From CAZFHZ01 sp964519015 (GTDB lineage: Bacteria > Blakebacterota > Blakebacteria > Blakebacterales > CAYUVJ01), in contig CAZFHZ010000020.1 of the NCBI GenBank assembly GCA_964519015.1, positions 1 through 41,515 on the forward strand: DNA of 41,515 nt, written 5' to 3'. The position numbers and the translations under genes were made by a program. Numbering within the stretch: the first letter of the stretch is position 1; every line of letters begins with the position of its first letter. The notes below the pieces were generated by a model. That model worked only from the letters and a program-made list of their open reading frames with translations. It did no database searches and had not been told where the DNA came from. Below are positions 1-8,442 of the stretch, one piece after another.

Positions 1-1
1 C

Positions 2-1792
2 TTCATCTCCTACTACGATTACTACCAGCCCGAAGCCTACGTACCCGGCAAGGACCTCTATATCGAGAAGACCACCAGTATCAACGACCTGATCGACCGG
101 TTGCGGTTGCGCACCACCAGCGCGTTACTGGAGCGCCGGGACGTGGTCGTGGTCGCCTCGGTATCCTGCATCTACGGGCTCGGGCGGCCCGAGGACATCC
201 ACCGCAACATGGTCGGCCTCGAAGTGGGGCAGACGCTTGACCGCCAGCGGCTGTTGCGCGGGCTGGTGGATAGCCAGTACCTGCGCAACGACATCAGTTT
301 CGGACGCGGCACCTTCCGGGTCCGGGGGGATGTGGTCGAGATCCACCTCGCGTATGACGAAGTGGCGGTGCGGGTGGAGTTCTGGGGAGACCAGGTGGAA
401 CGCCTCGCCATCGTGGACCTGATCACCGGGGAGGTCGTGGAGGAGCGATCGCGGGTGGTGGTCTACCCGGCCTCACACTTCGTGACCGACCGGGAGGAAC
501 TGGAGCGTATCCTGGCCCGGATCGAGCAGGATATGGAGGAGGAGGTGGGGGACTTCCAGGAGGCCGGCCGGCTGGTAGAGGCCCAGCGCCTGAAATCACG
601 GGTCAGCTACGACCTGGAGATGCTGCACGAGGTCGGCTGGTGCACCGGGATCGAGAACTACAGCCGCTACTTCGACGGGCGCCGGCCGGGGGACCGCCCC
701 AGCACCCTGATCGACTACTTCCCGAAGGACCTGCTGACCATCCTCGACGAATCGCATGTCACCGTCCCCCAGATCGGCGCCATGTACGGAGGGGACCGCT
801 CCCGCAAGGAGACCCTGGTAGCGTACGGATTCCGGTTGAAAGCGGCGCTCGATAACCGTCCCCTGCGCTGGGAGGAGTTCGAGGCCCTCCAGAACCAGAT
901 CGTCCACGTCTCGGCTACCCCCGGTCCCTTCGAATTGGAACGGTGCGGCGGGGTGGTGGTGGAGCAGGTGGTCCGCCCCTCCGGGCTGCTCGACCCGGCC
1001 GTGGAGGTCAGACCGGTTACCGGGCAGATCGACGACCTGCTGGAGGAGATCCGCGGGCGGGTGGAGCAGCAGGAGCGCGTCCTGGTCACCACCCTGACCA
1101 AGAAGATGGCCGAGGACCTGACCGATTATCTGGTCGGGGTGGGTGTACGGGCCCGCTACCTCCACTCGGAGATCGACGCCCTCGACCGGGTCGACCTGCT
1201 GCGGGGCCTGCGCATGGGGGATTTCGACGTGCTGGTGGGGATCAACCTGTTGCGCGAAGGACTCGACATGCCCGAGGTCAGCCTGGTGGCCATCCTCGAC
1301 GCCGACCAGGAGGGTTTCCTGCGCAGTGCTACCAGCCTCATCCAGACCATGGGCCGGACGGCGCGCAACGCCCACGGCCTGGTGGTGATGTACGCGGACG
1401 AGGTCACCGGCTCGATGCGGGAGGCCCTGGAGGAGACGACCCGGCGCCGCGCCATCCAGCAGGCGTTCAACGAGACCCACGGGATCGTGCCGAGGACCCT
1501 GGTGAAGACCCGGGAGCAGGTCCTGGCGAGCACCTCATTGGCCGACTTGCTCGATGCCCGGCGGGCGGCCTCCGCCCAGGCGGCCGAGGCGGGATGGCGG
1601 GCACTCCTAGATGAGTTCAGGGGCCTGGAGGGGGAGAGCTGGGAAGCCGCCGTCGAAGGGCGTATGCTGGGCTACGCGGCCGCGCTGGAGTTTGAGCAGG
1701 CGGCGTTGCTGCGGGATGAGCTGGTGCGTTACCGGAGCGGCTCCGCCCCTCCCGCCGGGAGGGCGGGGAGCCCGGAGGAGGGAGCGGGATGA
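2..1792 (+). CDS. uvrB: UvrABC excinuclease subunit B (5' truncated)
   Basis: UvrB is the helicase-like subunit of nucleotide excision repair; it receives damaged DNA from UvrA and recruits UvrC. The frame is open from base 2, so the fragment (about 596 residues) lacks roughly the first 85-90 residues, including Walker A. Visible are FISYYDYYQPEAYVP at the left edge, the ASVSCIYGLG block, the helicase motif INLLREGLDMPEVSL with ILDADQEGFLRS (about 1237-1325), and QTMGRTARN, where the usual QTIGRAARN carries two mild changes. The C-terminal UVR domain (LEFEQAALLRDEL, about 1686-1725) that contacts UvrC is present. The stop overlaps the nadC start by 4 bases (ATGA), so the genes are probably cotranscribed. 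Identification is very secure. Confidence 0.98.
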   Translation, partial: FISYYDYYQPEAYVPGKDLYIEKTTSINDLIDRLRLRTTSALLERRDVVVVASVSCIYGLGRPEDIHRNMVGLEVGQTLDRQRLLRGLVDSQYLRNDISFGRGTFRVRGDVVEIHLAYDEVAVRVEFWGDQVERLAIVDLITGEVVEERSRVVVYPASHFVTDREELERILARIEQDMEEEVGDFQEAGRLVEAQRLKSRVSYDLEMLHEVGWCTGIENYSRYFDGRRPGDRPSTLIDYFPKDLLTILDESHVTVPQIGAMYGGDRSRKETLVAYGFRLKAALDNRPLRWEEFEALQNQIVHVSATPGPFELERCGGVVVEQVVRPSGLLDPAVEVRPVTGQIDDLLEEIRGRVEQQERVLVTTLTKKMAEDLTDYLVGVGVRARYLHSEIDALDRVDLLRGLRMGDFDVLVGINLLREGLDMPEVSLVAILDADQEGFLRSATSLIQTMGRTARNAHGLVVMYADEVTGSMREALEETTRRRAIQQAFNETHGIVPRTLVKTREQVLASTSLADLLDARRAASAQAAEAGWRALLDEFRGLEGESWEAAVEGRMLGYAAALEFEQAALLRDELVRYRSGSAPPAGRAGSPEEGAG

Positions 1793-2634
1793 AGAGTCTC
1801 GACCGGGTGGTCAAGACCGCCCTGGAGGAGGACCTTGGGAGCGGGGACATCACCAGTCGCCTGACCCTTGGCCCGCGCGGTGACAGCGAGGGGATCATCC
1901 TGGCCCGCCAGGAAGGGGTGATGGCGGGCCTTCCAGTGGTCGAACACGTCTTCCTGCTCCTCGACCCGAAAGTCGTCGTGACCGGTATGGTCGCCGAAGG
2001 GTCCGCCTTCCGCTCCGGCCAGATCGTGGCCGAGCTGGCCGGACCGACTGCGGCCATCCTGGCCGGGGAGCGGGTGGCGCTCAACCTGCTGCAGCGTCTG
2101 TGCGGGGTGGCCACTCTGACCGCCCGATTCGTGAAGGCGGTCGCCGATACCGGCACCACCGTGCTCGACACCCGCAAGACCACACCGGGGCTGCGGGAAC
2201 TGGAGAAGTACGCGGTCCGTATGGGTGGAGGGGTGAACCACCGGATGGGGCTCTGGGACGGCATCCTGATCAAGGAGAATCACATCCATGCCGCCGGCGG
2301 GGTGACCGAAGCGGTGGCCCGTGTCCGCAGCGGTCTGCGTCAGGACGGCTCGCGTTATCTGATCGTGGTCGAGGCGGCGGACGAGCACCAGGTCCGGGAG
2401 GCCCTCGACGTCGGCGTGGATCGCATCCTGCTCGACAACATGGAGACCGAACGGATCCGCCGGATGGTGGAGCTGGTCCGGTCCCGGACCGGCCCCCCGG
2501 TCCAGCTGGAGGCCTCGGGGGGGATCAACCTGAAGAACGTCCGGGCGATCGCCGAGACCGGGGTGGACTTCGTCAGCATCGGGGCGCTGACCCACTCTGT
2601 GCCGGCCGTGGACATCAGTCTGCTGCTGAAGTAG
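1789..2634 (+). CDS. nadC: Nicotinate-nucleotide pyrophosphorylase (quinolinate phosphoribosyltransferase)
   Basis: Converts quinolinate and PRPP to nicotinate mononucleotide in de novo NAD synthesis; cytosolic. The 281-residue length is typical. Family motifs are present in order: EEDLGSGDIT near the N-terminus, LNLLQRLCGVAT, DTRKTTPGLR, GGGVNHRMGLWDGILIKENH, then LLDNM and EASGGINLKNV in the barrel core. The start overlaps the uvrB stop as ATGA, and birA follows after 9 bases, so it sits inside a uvrB-nadC-birA-coaX run. The grouping with biotin ligase and pantothenate kinase makes a small cofactor block. Nothing odd is visible. Confidence 0.97.
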   Translation: MKSLDRVVKTALEEDLGSGDITSRLTLGPRGDSEGIILARQEGVMAGLPVVEHVFLLLDPKVVVTGMVAEGSAFRSGQIVAELAGPTAAILAGERVALNLLQRLCGVATLTARFVKAVADTGTTVLDTRKTTPGLRELEKYAVRMGGGVNHRMGLWDGILIKENHIHAAGGVTEAVARVRSGLRQDGSRYLIVVEAADEHQVREALDVGVDRILLDNMETERIRRMVELVRSRTGPPVQLEASGGINLKNVRAIAETGVDFVSIGALTHSVPAVDISLLLK

Positions 2635-2643
2635 CGTGGGTTC

Positions 2644-3585
2644 ATGACGCCCGCCCAGCCCCCTCCCGAACACACGGATGTCTGGGTCGACCGGCTGACG
2701 CATCTGCTGGGGAGCGCCCGCCGGATCCCCCCGACCGCGCCGCTCGAGGGGAACGTCGCGCCGGCGGAGCGAACCGCCGACGGCGGACTCCGGTTGCGCC
2801 CGGGGGCCGCCCCCTGGTGGGGCTACCTGCGACCGGTGGCCGACCTGCTGCTTTATCCGGAACTGGGCTCCACCAACGACCATCTGCGGGTGCTGGCCGA
2901 TGCGGGGGCCCCCGCCGGGACGCTGGTCCTGGCCGACCGCCAGACGGCCGGGCGGGGTCGTCACGGCCGGAGCTGGTATTCGCCGCCGGGGGGCGTCTAC
3001 CTCTCCCTGCTGCTGCGGCCCGACCGCGAGCCGGCGGGAGCGGGATGGATCACCCTGGCCGCCGCCCTGGCGGTGGTCCGGGCGGCCGGGCGCTTCGGGG
3101 TGAGCACCGGGATCAAGTGGCCGAACGATGTGTGGTGGGGGGGCCGGAAGCTCGCCGGGGTGCTGGCCGAGGCCGTCCTGACGGAGGGGCGGGTGGGCCG
3201 GGTCGTACTGGGGATCGGGATCAACCTGAGCTGGGGGAGCGATCCTCCTCCCGCAGACCTGGCCGGCCGGGCCGGAACGCTCGAGGAAGCCGCCGGCCGG
3301 CCGGTGGACCGCGACCGGCTGACGGCCGAGTTGCTGCGGGAGCTGCTGACCCTGCTGGGGGAACTGGCGGAGACGACCTCCCGGGCCGGGGGAGGGCCAC
3401 CCCCCTTCGCGGGGGAGGTGGAAGCCCGGCTGCTCTTCCGGGGAGAGCGGGTCCGGATCGTGGTGGGAGAGCAGGAACGGACGGGGATATGTTCGGGACT
3501 CACACCGGAAGGCCACCTGCGGCTGGATGGGGGAGGGGTCGTGGCCGCCGGTGAACTCGTGACCGGTCTGGGAGGAGGTGCCTGA
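2644..3585 (+). CDS. birA: Biotin--[acetyl-CoA-carboxylase] ligase
   Basis: Activates biotin as biotinyl-AMP and attaches it to the carrier lysine of biotin-dependent carboxylases. The catalytic core starts around residue 75: ELGSTNDHLR, the biotin/AMP loop GRGRHGRSW, KWPNDVWWGGRKLAGVL and GIGINL. A small C-terminal SH3-like domain follows (RGERVRIVVGEQERTG...LDGGG). The first ~70 residues do not look like the winged-helix repressor domain of bifunctional BirA, so this is probably a mono-functional ligase with an unassigned N-terminal extension. The stop and the coaX start share one base (TGATG). Confidence 0.95.
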   Translation: MTPAQPPPEHTDVWVDRLTHLLGSARRIPPTAPLEGNVAPAERTADGGLRLRPGAAPWWGYLRPVADLLLYPELGSTNDHLRVLADAGAPAGTLVLADRQTAGRGRHGRSWYSPPGGVYLSLLLRPDREPAGAGWITLAAALAVVRAAGRFGVSTGIKWPNDVWWGGRKLAGVLAEAVLTEGRVGRVVLGIGINLSWGSDPPPADLAGRAGTLEEAAGRPVDRDRLTAELLRELLTLLGELAETTSRAGGGPPPFAGEVEARLLFRGERVRIVVGEQERTGICSGLTPEGHLRLDGGGVVAAGELVTGLGGGA

Positions 3586-4370
3586 TGCTGCTGGCCCTGG
3601 ACATCGGCAACACCCACACGGTGCTGGGAGTCTACGACGGCACCGAACTGGTCGTTCATCGCCGGACCGCGACCGTGTCCTTCGCCACCGAGGACGACCT
3701 GTGGATCCACCTGCGGGCCCTGCTCGAGACCGAACCGGCCGGCCTGGACACCATCGAGGCGGTCATCCTGGCCTCGGTGGTCCCGGTCCTCACGGAGACC
3801 TGGATGGACATGTGCCGCCGCCATCTGGGGCTGGAGCCCCTCCTGGTCTCGGCCGGGATCGATCTGGGCATCGAGGTCGGAGTCTCCCCTCCGACGGCCG
3901 CCGGAGCGGACCGGCTGGCCAACGCGGTGGCCGCCCGGCACCGCTACGGGGTGCCGGCGGTGGTCGTCGACCTGGGAACGGCGACCACCTTCGACGTGGT
4001 CGATTCAGCCGGGACCTATATCGGCGGTGTGATCGCCCCGGGGGTCAAGACCGCCTCGGAGGAGCTCTTCCGGCGGGCGGCTCGACTGGCCAAGGTGGAC
4101 ATCCTCCCCCCGGAACGGGTCATCGGCTCCACGACCGAAGGGAGCCTGCGTTCCGGTCTCTATCTGGGGACCCTGGCCATGATCGACGGCTTGCTGGCCC
4201 GGATCACCGAGGAGTTGGGTACCACCCCCCGGATCATCTTCACCGGGGGGCTCTCGGCTCCTTTCCAGGAGGCCTTCGAGGAGCGGGGGGAGGTCGATCC
4301 CTGGCTGACCCTGGAAGGTCTGCGCCTGATCCACGAACGGGTCCGGGGCCTTTCCCGTCCGATCCGCTGA
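3585..4370 (+). CDS. coaX: Type III pantothenate kinase
   Basis: Phosphorylates pantothenate in the first step from pantothenate to CoA. The 261-residue protein has the ASKHA-fold phosphate loop LALDIGNTHTVLG at the N-terminus, GADRLANAVAARHRYG (about residues 105-120), the second phosphate motif VVVDLGTATTFDVVD, GGVIAPGVKT, and the late GTLAMIDGLLARI and FTGGLS motifs. Its substrate is made by panBCD encoded about 24 kb downstream. It ends the uvrB operon; the groESL promoter begins 9 bases after its stop. Confidence 0.97.
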   Translation: MLLALDIGNTHTVLGVYDGTELVVHRRTATVSFATEDDLWIHLRALLETEPAGLDTIEAVILASVVPVLTETWMDMCRRHLGLEPLLVSAGIDLGIEVGVSPPTAAGADRLANAVAARHRYGVPAVVVDLGTATTFDVVDSAGTYIGGVIAPGVKTASEELFRRAARLAKVDILPPERVIGSTTEGSLRSGLYLGTLAMIDGLLARITEELGTTPRIIFTGGLSAPFQEAFEERGEVDPWLTLEGLRLIHERVRGLSRPIR

Positions 4371-4378
4371 CCCGCCTC

Positions 4379-4406
4379 TTGCGCTTCGCTCGCCAGCTTG
4401 TATATT
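4379..4406 (+). promoter_or_regulatory. Sigma-70-like promoter of groESL
   Basis: A -35-like TTGCGC (4379-4384) and a -10-like TATATT (4401-4406) are separated by 16 bases. Transcription would begin near 4413, just ahead of the CIRCE element. Assigned by eye. Confidence 0.65.
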
Positions 4407-4419
4407 CCTACCCTGTCTA

Positions 4420-4446
4420 TTAGCACTCACCCCTGGTGAGTGCTAA
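4420..4446 (+). promoter_or_regulatory. CIRCE operator (HrcA binding site)
   Basis: TTAGCACTC (4420-4428), a 9-base spacer and GAGTGCTAA (4438-4446) form a perfect 9+9 inverted repeat identical to the CIRCE consensus. CIRCE is bound by the heat-shock repressor HrcA. It begins 13 bases after the -10 box, so it should lie in the early transcribed region and block or destabilise groESL transcription at normal temperature. No hrcA gene lies in this window. Confidence 0.97.
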
Positions 4447-4452
4447 TAACCT

Positions 4453-4540
4453 TCCGGGCACGCCCCGGACAGCGGATCTTCCAACAAGCGGGCCGGAAGA
4501 ACCGGCCCTGGACTGTAGAACCGTCCGATCACGATCGGAC
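4453..4540 (+). other. Three consecutive stem-loops in the groES 5' leader
   Basis: Downstream of CIRCE the leader holds three perfect inverted repeats: TCCGGG/CCCGGA (4453-4469, 5-base loop), GGGCCGG/CCGGCCC (4490-4508, 5-base loop) and GTCCGATC/GATCGGAC (4523-4540, 2-base spacer). The last ends directly against the AAGGAGG ribosome-binding site at 4541. With CIRCE, which can itself form a hairpin, the leader could hold four stems. A role in mRNA stability or translation control is inference. Confidence 0.6.
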
Positions 4541-4554
4541 AAGGAGGAGCCAGC

Positions 4555-4845
4555 ATGGCCGTCAAGGTGAAGCCGCTCTCCGACCGGGTGGTGGTCAAGC
4601 CCCTCGAGGAAGCCGAACAGAAGCGGGGAAGCATCATCATCCCGGACACGGCGAAGGAGAAACCGCAGAAGGGTGAGGTCGTCGCGGTCGGTCCCGGCGC
4701 GGTGGGCGATGACGGGACCCGTAAGCCGATGGAAGTCAAGAAGGGGGACAAGGTGCTCTATGGGAAGTACTCGGGCACCGAGGTGAACATCGATGCTGAG
4801 GAATATCTGATCCTGCGTGAGAGCGATATCCTCGCGATCATCTGA
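4555..4845 (+). CDS. groES: Co-chaperonin GroES
   Basis: The 10-kDa heptameric lid of the GroEL folding chamber. The 96-residue protein begins with KVKPLSDRVVVKPLEEAEQK and contains the mobile-loop region KRGSIIIPDTAKEKPQKGEVVAVG and the C-terminal GTEVNIDAEEYLILRESDILAII, all typical. The start is fixed by a strong AAGGAGG at 4541-4547. Expression should be heat-induced through the CIRCE element upstream. Confidence 0.99.
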   Translation: MAVKVKPLSDRVVVKPLEEAEQKRGSIIIPDTAKEKPQKGEVVAVGPGAVGDDGTRKPMEVKKGDKVLYGKYSGTEVNIDAEEYLILRESDILAII

Positions 4846-4912
4846 CCCCATCCCTGAGCGTGGATTTTAATCGAAACGTCCCGAACGAGGACACCAGGAG
4901 GAACGAGTAGAA

Positions 4913-6535
<1,623 letters not shown>

Positions 6536-6588
6536 TCGCGACGGTTCTTTCATGCGGACTCGTCGTTGGCCTCGGGCCGGCTTGGGCG

Positions 6589-6610
6589 AGGTACCATCCA
6601 GGTACCTTTC
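6589..6610 (+). terminator. Possible weak terminator after groEL
   Basis: AGGTACC (6589-6595), ATCCA loop, GGTACCT (6601-6607) forms a 7-bp stem that runs into a short T stretch (TTTCC). It lies about 54 bases beyond the groEL stop. The stem is modest and the T tract very short. Confidence 0.3.
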
Positions 6611-6722
6611 CGCGCGGCCCCTTCGACCGCCTGGATTCCGCACGAAATCCCTCGTCGCGAGATCCTGCGCTGCCTGACAAGCATGAAGATCGCCGGTCTA
6701 TCCGCGCGATCTCGGGAAGTCC

Positions 6723-6756
6723 AGCGAGAGGGCGCCTGCGGGCGCCCTCTCGCTAT
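6723..6756 (+). terminator. Strong 14-bp stem-loop, probable terminator
   Basis: AGCGAGAGGGCGCC (6723-6736), loop TGCG, and the exact complement (6741-6754) make a perfect 14-bp GC-rich stem followed by ATTTG. It is about 190 bases after groEL and before the tetR promoter. The core resembles the palindrome at 8391-8412. The rest of the 425-base interval 6536-6960 shows no convincing gene: the open frames have no recognisable domain or ribosome-binding site. Confidence 0.6.
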
Positions 6757-6883
6757 TTGCCGATCATTCCTCGATCCCTGGATTGCAGAAACCCGATGAG
6801 CGGATTCGCCCGGATCCGCCGCAGTGAGAGTCGGCGCGCGCGGCTGCTGGAGTTCTCGGGTATGTGCCGGGAATGATAATGGC

Positions 6884-6912
6884 TTGAAACTTACTTAACG
6901 TTAAGTTAGTAT
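6884..6912 (+). promoter_or_regulatory. Promoter of the tetR-CPBP operon
   Basis: TTGAAA (6884-6889), a 17-base spacer and TAGTAT (6907-6912) make a near-consensus sigma-70-type promoter in a locally AT-rich patch. Transcription would begin near 6919, leaving about a 40-base leader before the ATG at 6961. Confidence 0.75.
6889..6910 (+). promoter_or_regulatory. Palindromic operator, probable TetR autoregulation site
   Basis: A perfect 14-bp palindrome, ACTTAACGTTAAGT (6893-6906), extends to 22 bp with one mismatched pair. It fills the spacer and touches both the -35 and -10 boxes, so a bound dimer would exclude RNA polymerase. Length and symmetry fit TetR-family operators, and the downstream gene encodes such a regulator. 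Binding is inferred. Confidence 0.7.
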
Positions 6913-6960
6913 GGTATGTATAAGCGAATCGGACCGGAATCCGTGGCCGGAGATGGCGGC

Positions 6961-7578
6961 ATGAGAAAGCGAGAGGACACAAGACAGAGACTCATCCGTG
7001 AATCGCTCAGGCTTTTCCTGCTCAAGGGGTATGACAACGTCGCTCTGTCCGATATCGCTCAACGGGTGGGCATCACCAAACCGGCCATCTACTTCCATTT
7101 CCAGAATAGGGAGCAACTCGCCGACGCAGTTCTGGACCACTTCACCCAGGTCATGACCGAGTGGAGTCGGGAGAGGTTCGGAGGATTTCCCACCACCCGG
7201 GAACTGCTGCGGGCCTTCTTCCTCTCACTGCAGGATTTCGCCCGGGTGGAGAGGATTCTGATCGGACCGGAGCCGGACGAGACGGAGGCCGGCTCTGGTT
7301 TCACCGATTTCATCACCAGCGCCGCCCGGAGCAGTCCTCGCTTCCGTGTGCGGGTCGCCGAGATATTCGCCGCTTCCCGCCGACAGTTGGCCGCCCGGAT
7401 CCGGAAAGGGCAGGAAGAAGGCGAGATAAAGGCGGATCTGGATCCCGATCTTGCGGCCCTGCATGTACACGCGCTGATCGAGGGCCTGACCTTCCTTGGC
7501 GGATTTGGATCGGCCACGTCCCAAGCGGGTCTGATGGATGCCCTTTTCACCCAATTCTGGGAGGGGATAGAGGCATGA
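6961..7578 (+). CDS. TetR/AcrR family transcriptional regulator
   Basis: A 205-residue one-component repressor. The N-terminal TetR_N helix-turn-helix is clear: TRQRLIRESLRLFLLKGYDNVALSDIAQRVGITKPAIYFHF, residues about 7-47 (shown here as adjoining pieces TRQRLIRESLRLF, KGYDNVALSDIAQRVG and ITKPAIYFHF). A helical ligand/dimer domain follows; the ligand is unknown. ATG 6961 is preferred over 6916 because 6916 lies before the predicted transcription start, while GGAG at 6949-6952 precedes 6961. The stop overlaps the CPBP start as ATGA, so the two are translationally coupled. Likely represses its own operon through the palindrome at 6889-6910. Confidence 0.92.
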   Translation: MRKREDTRQRLIRESLRLFLLKGYDNVALSDIAQRVGITKPAIYFHFQNREQLADAVLDHFTQVMTEWSRERFGGFPTTRELLRAFFLSLQDFARVERILIGPEPDETEAGSGFTDFITSAARSSPRFRVRVAEIFAASRRQLAARIRKGQEEGEIKADLDPDLAALHVHALIEGLTFLGGFGSATSQAGLMDALFTQFWEGIEA

Positions 7579-8339
7579 CCATCGATTCTCCACACCGATC
7601 CGTTCCATCAGAGGGCGGAGGAAACCGGATGCGTTCCGTTCCCCTCATCGCGCTGGCTGCGGTCTTCATCACCTACCTGCTGGGCATGTTCATCGTTCCG
7701 GATCTGGCTCCGTTCCGGTCCTTGCAGGCCGCTCTGCCGTGGGTAACCGGCGGAGTCGTTTCGCAGACGTTCTTCCTGATCACATCCCTTCTGCTCATGC
7801 GCTGGGTAGGACGGAAACCGTTACGGGCCTATGGCTTCCGCCTGGCCGATCGGCGTTCAGTGCTCATCCCGATCGGTCTGGCGGTCGGGATCACCCTGGC
7901 CGGCATGGTGATATCCTCGGTGCTCACCATGCTGTCGCCGGGGAACGAGCCGGGTGCCGGCCTGCACCCGGCTGCCCGCCATGGTTTTCTGCACATGGTA
8001 CTCTCGGTCTGGGTGTATGCCAGCCTGTGCGAGGAGGTGCTCTTCCGGGGCTGGCTCCAGACCGAACTCGGCGTCTGGGGCCGCGACCGGGCAAGGATAG
8101 CCTTCTCTCCGCCGGTACTTGTCCCCGCCCTGCTCTTCAGCCTCGGGCATCTCTGTCTGATCGGCTCGCTCGGTGGTGTGATGCTCCTCTCGGTTCTGAT
8201 CATGACCTTCGGGATCGGCTGGTTGGCAGGATACTGGCGGCAGAGTACAGGCAGCCTTCTGCCGGCCTACCTCGTCCACGTGACCGCCAATGCGGTCGGT
8301 TCCGGTCTACCTCTCCTGCTGACCCGGCTCATGTCTTGA
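7575..8339 (+). CDS. CPBP family intramembrane glutamic metalloprotease (Abi/CaaX-type)
   Basis: A 254-residue polytopic membrane protein. The CPBP motifs are intact: EEVLFR with E153, E154 and R158, FSLGH with H192, and HVTAN with H235 and N239. Hydrophobic segments lie at about residues 22-42, 57-77, 97-119, 140-152, 181-198 and 202-220. Relatives include the CaaX protease Rce1 and bacteriocin-immunity Abi proteins; the substrate cannot be predicted. The start overlaps the tetR stop; a later ATG at 7629 is possible but less well placed. Control by the TetR protein is strongly suggested by coupling. Confidence 0.88.
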   Translation: MTIDSPHRSVPSEGGGNRMRSVPLIALAAVFITYLLGMFIVPDLAPFRSLQAALPWVTGGVVSQTFFLITSLLLMRWVGRKPLRAYGFRLADRRSVLIPIGLAVGITLAGMVISSVLTMLSPGNEPGAGLHPAARHGFLHMVLSVWVYASLCEEVLFRGWLQTELGVWGRDRARIAFSPPVLVPALLFSLGHLCLIGSLGGVMLLSVLIMTFGIGWLAGYWRQSTGSLLPAYLVHVTANAVGSGLPLLLTRLMS

Positions 8340-8390
8340 GTCGGGAATACCATACTCTCATGCTCGCCGCGGCGGTCGTACGGATCTGCT

Positions 8391-8412
8391 GAGCGCCTGC
8401 AGGCGCCCGCTC
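8391..8412. terminator. Palindrome between convergent genes, possible bidirectional terminator
   Basis: GCGCCTGCAGGCGC (8393-8406) is a perfect 14-bp palindrome inside a longer GAGCG...CGCTC inverted repeat. It lies between the stops of the CPBP gene (8339) and the minus-strand esterase-like gene (8443). There is no T tract. The core resembles the loop region of the stem at 6723-6754. Confidence 0.4.
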
Positions 8413-8442
8413 GCGATCAGCCTTCCTCCAGGCCGAGCCCGG

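Noticed and set aside
4530..4540. The 11-mer CACGATCGGAC just before the groES ribosome-binding site recurs at 21569-21579 before dapB
   Set aside because: An 11-base match between two places is expected many times by chance in 41 kb of GC-rich DNA; no third copy or shared symmetry supports a common operator.
7161..7574. A 5' extension of the CPBP frame into the tetR gene
   Set aside because: It overlaps a well-supported TetR coding region in another frame and has no membrane or domain character; the ATGA overlap at 7575 is a better start.
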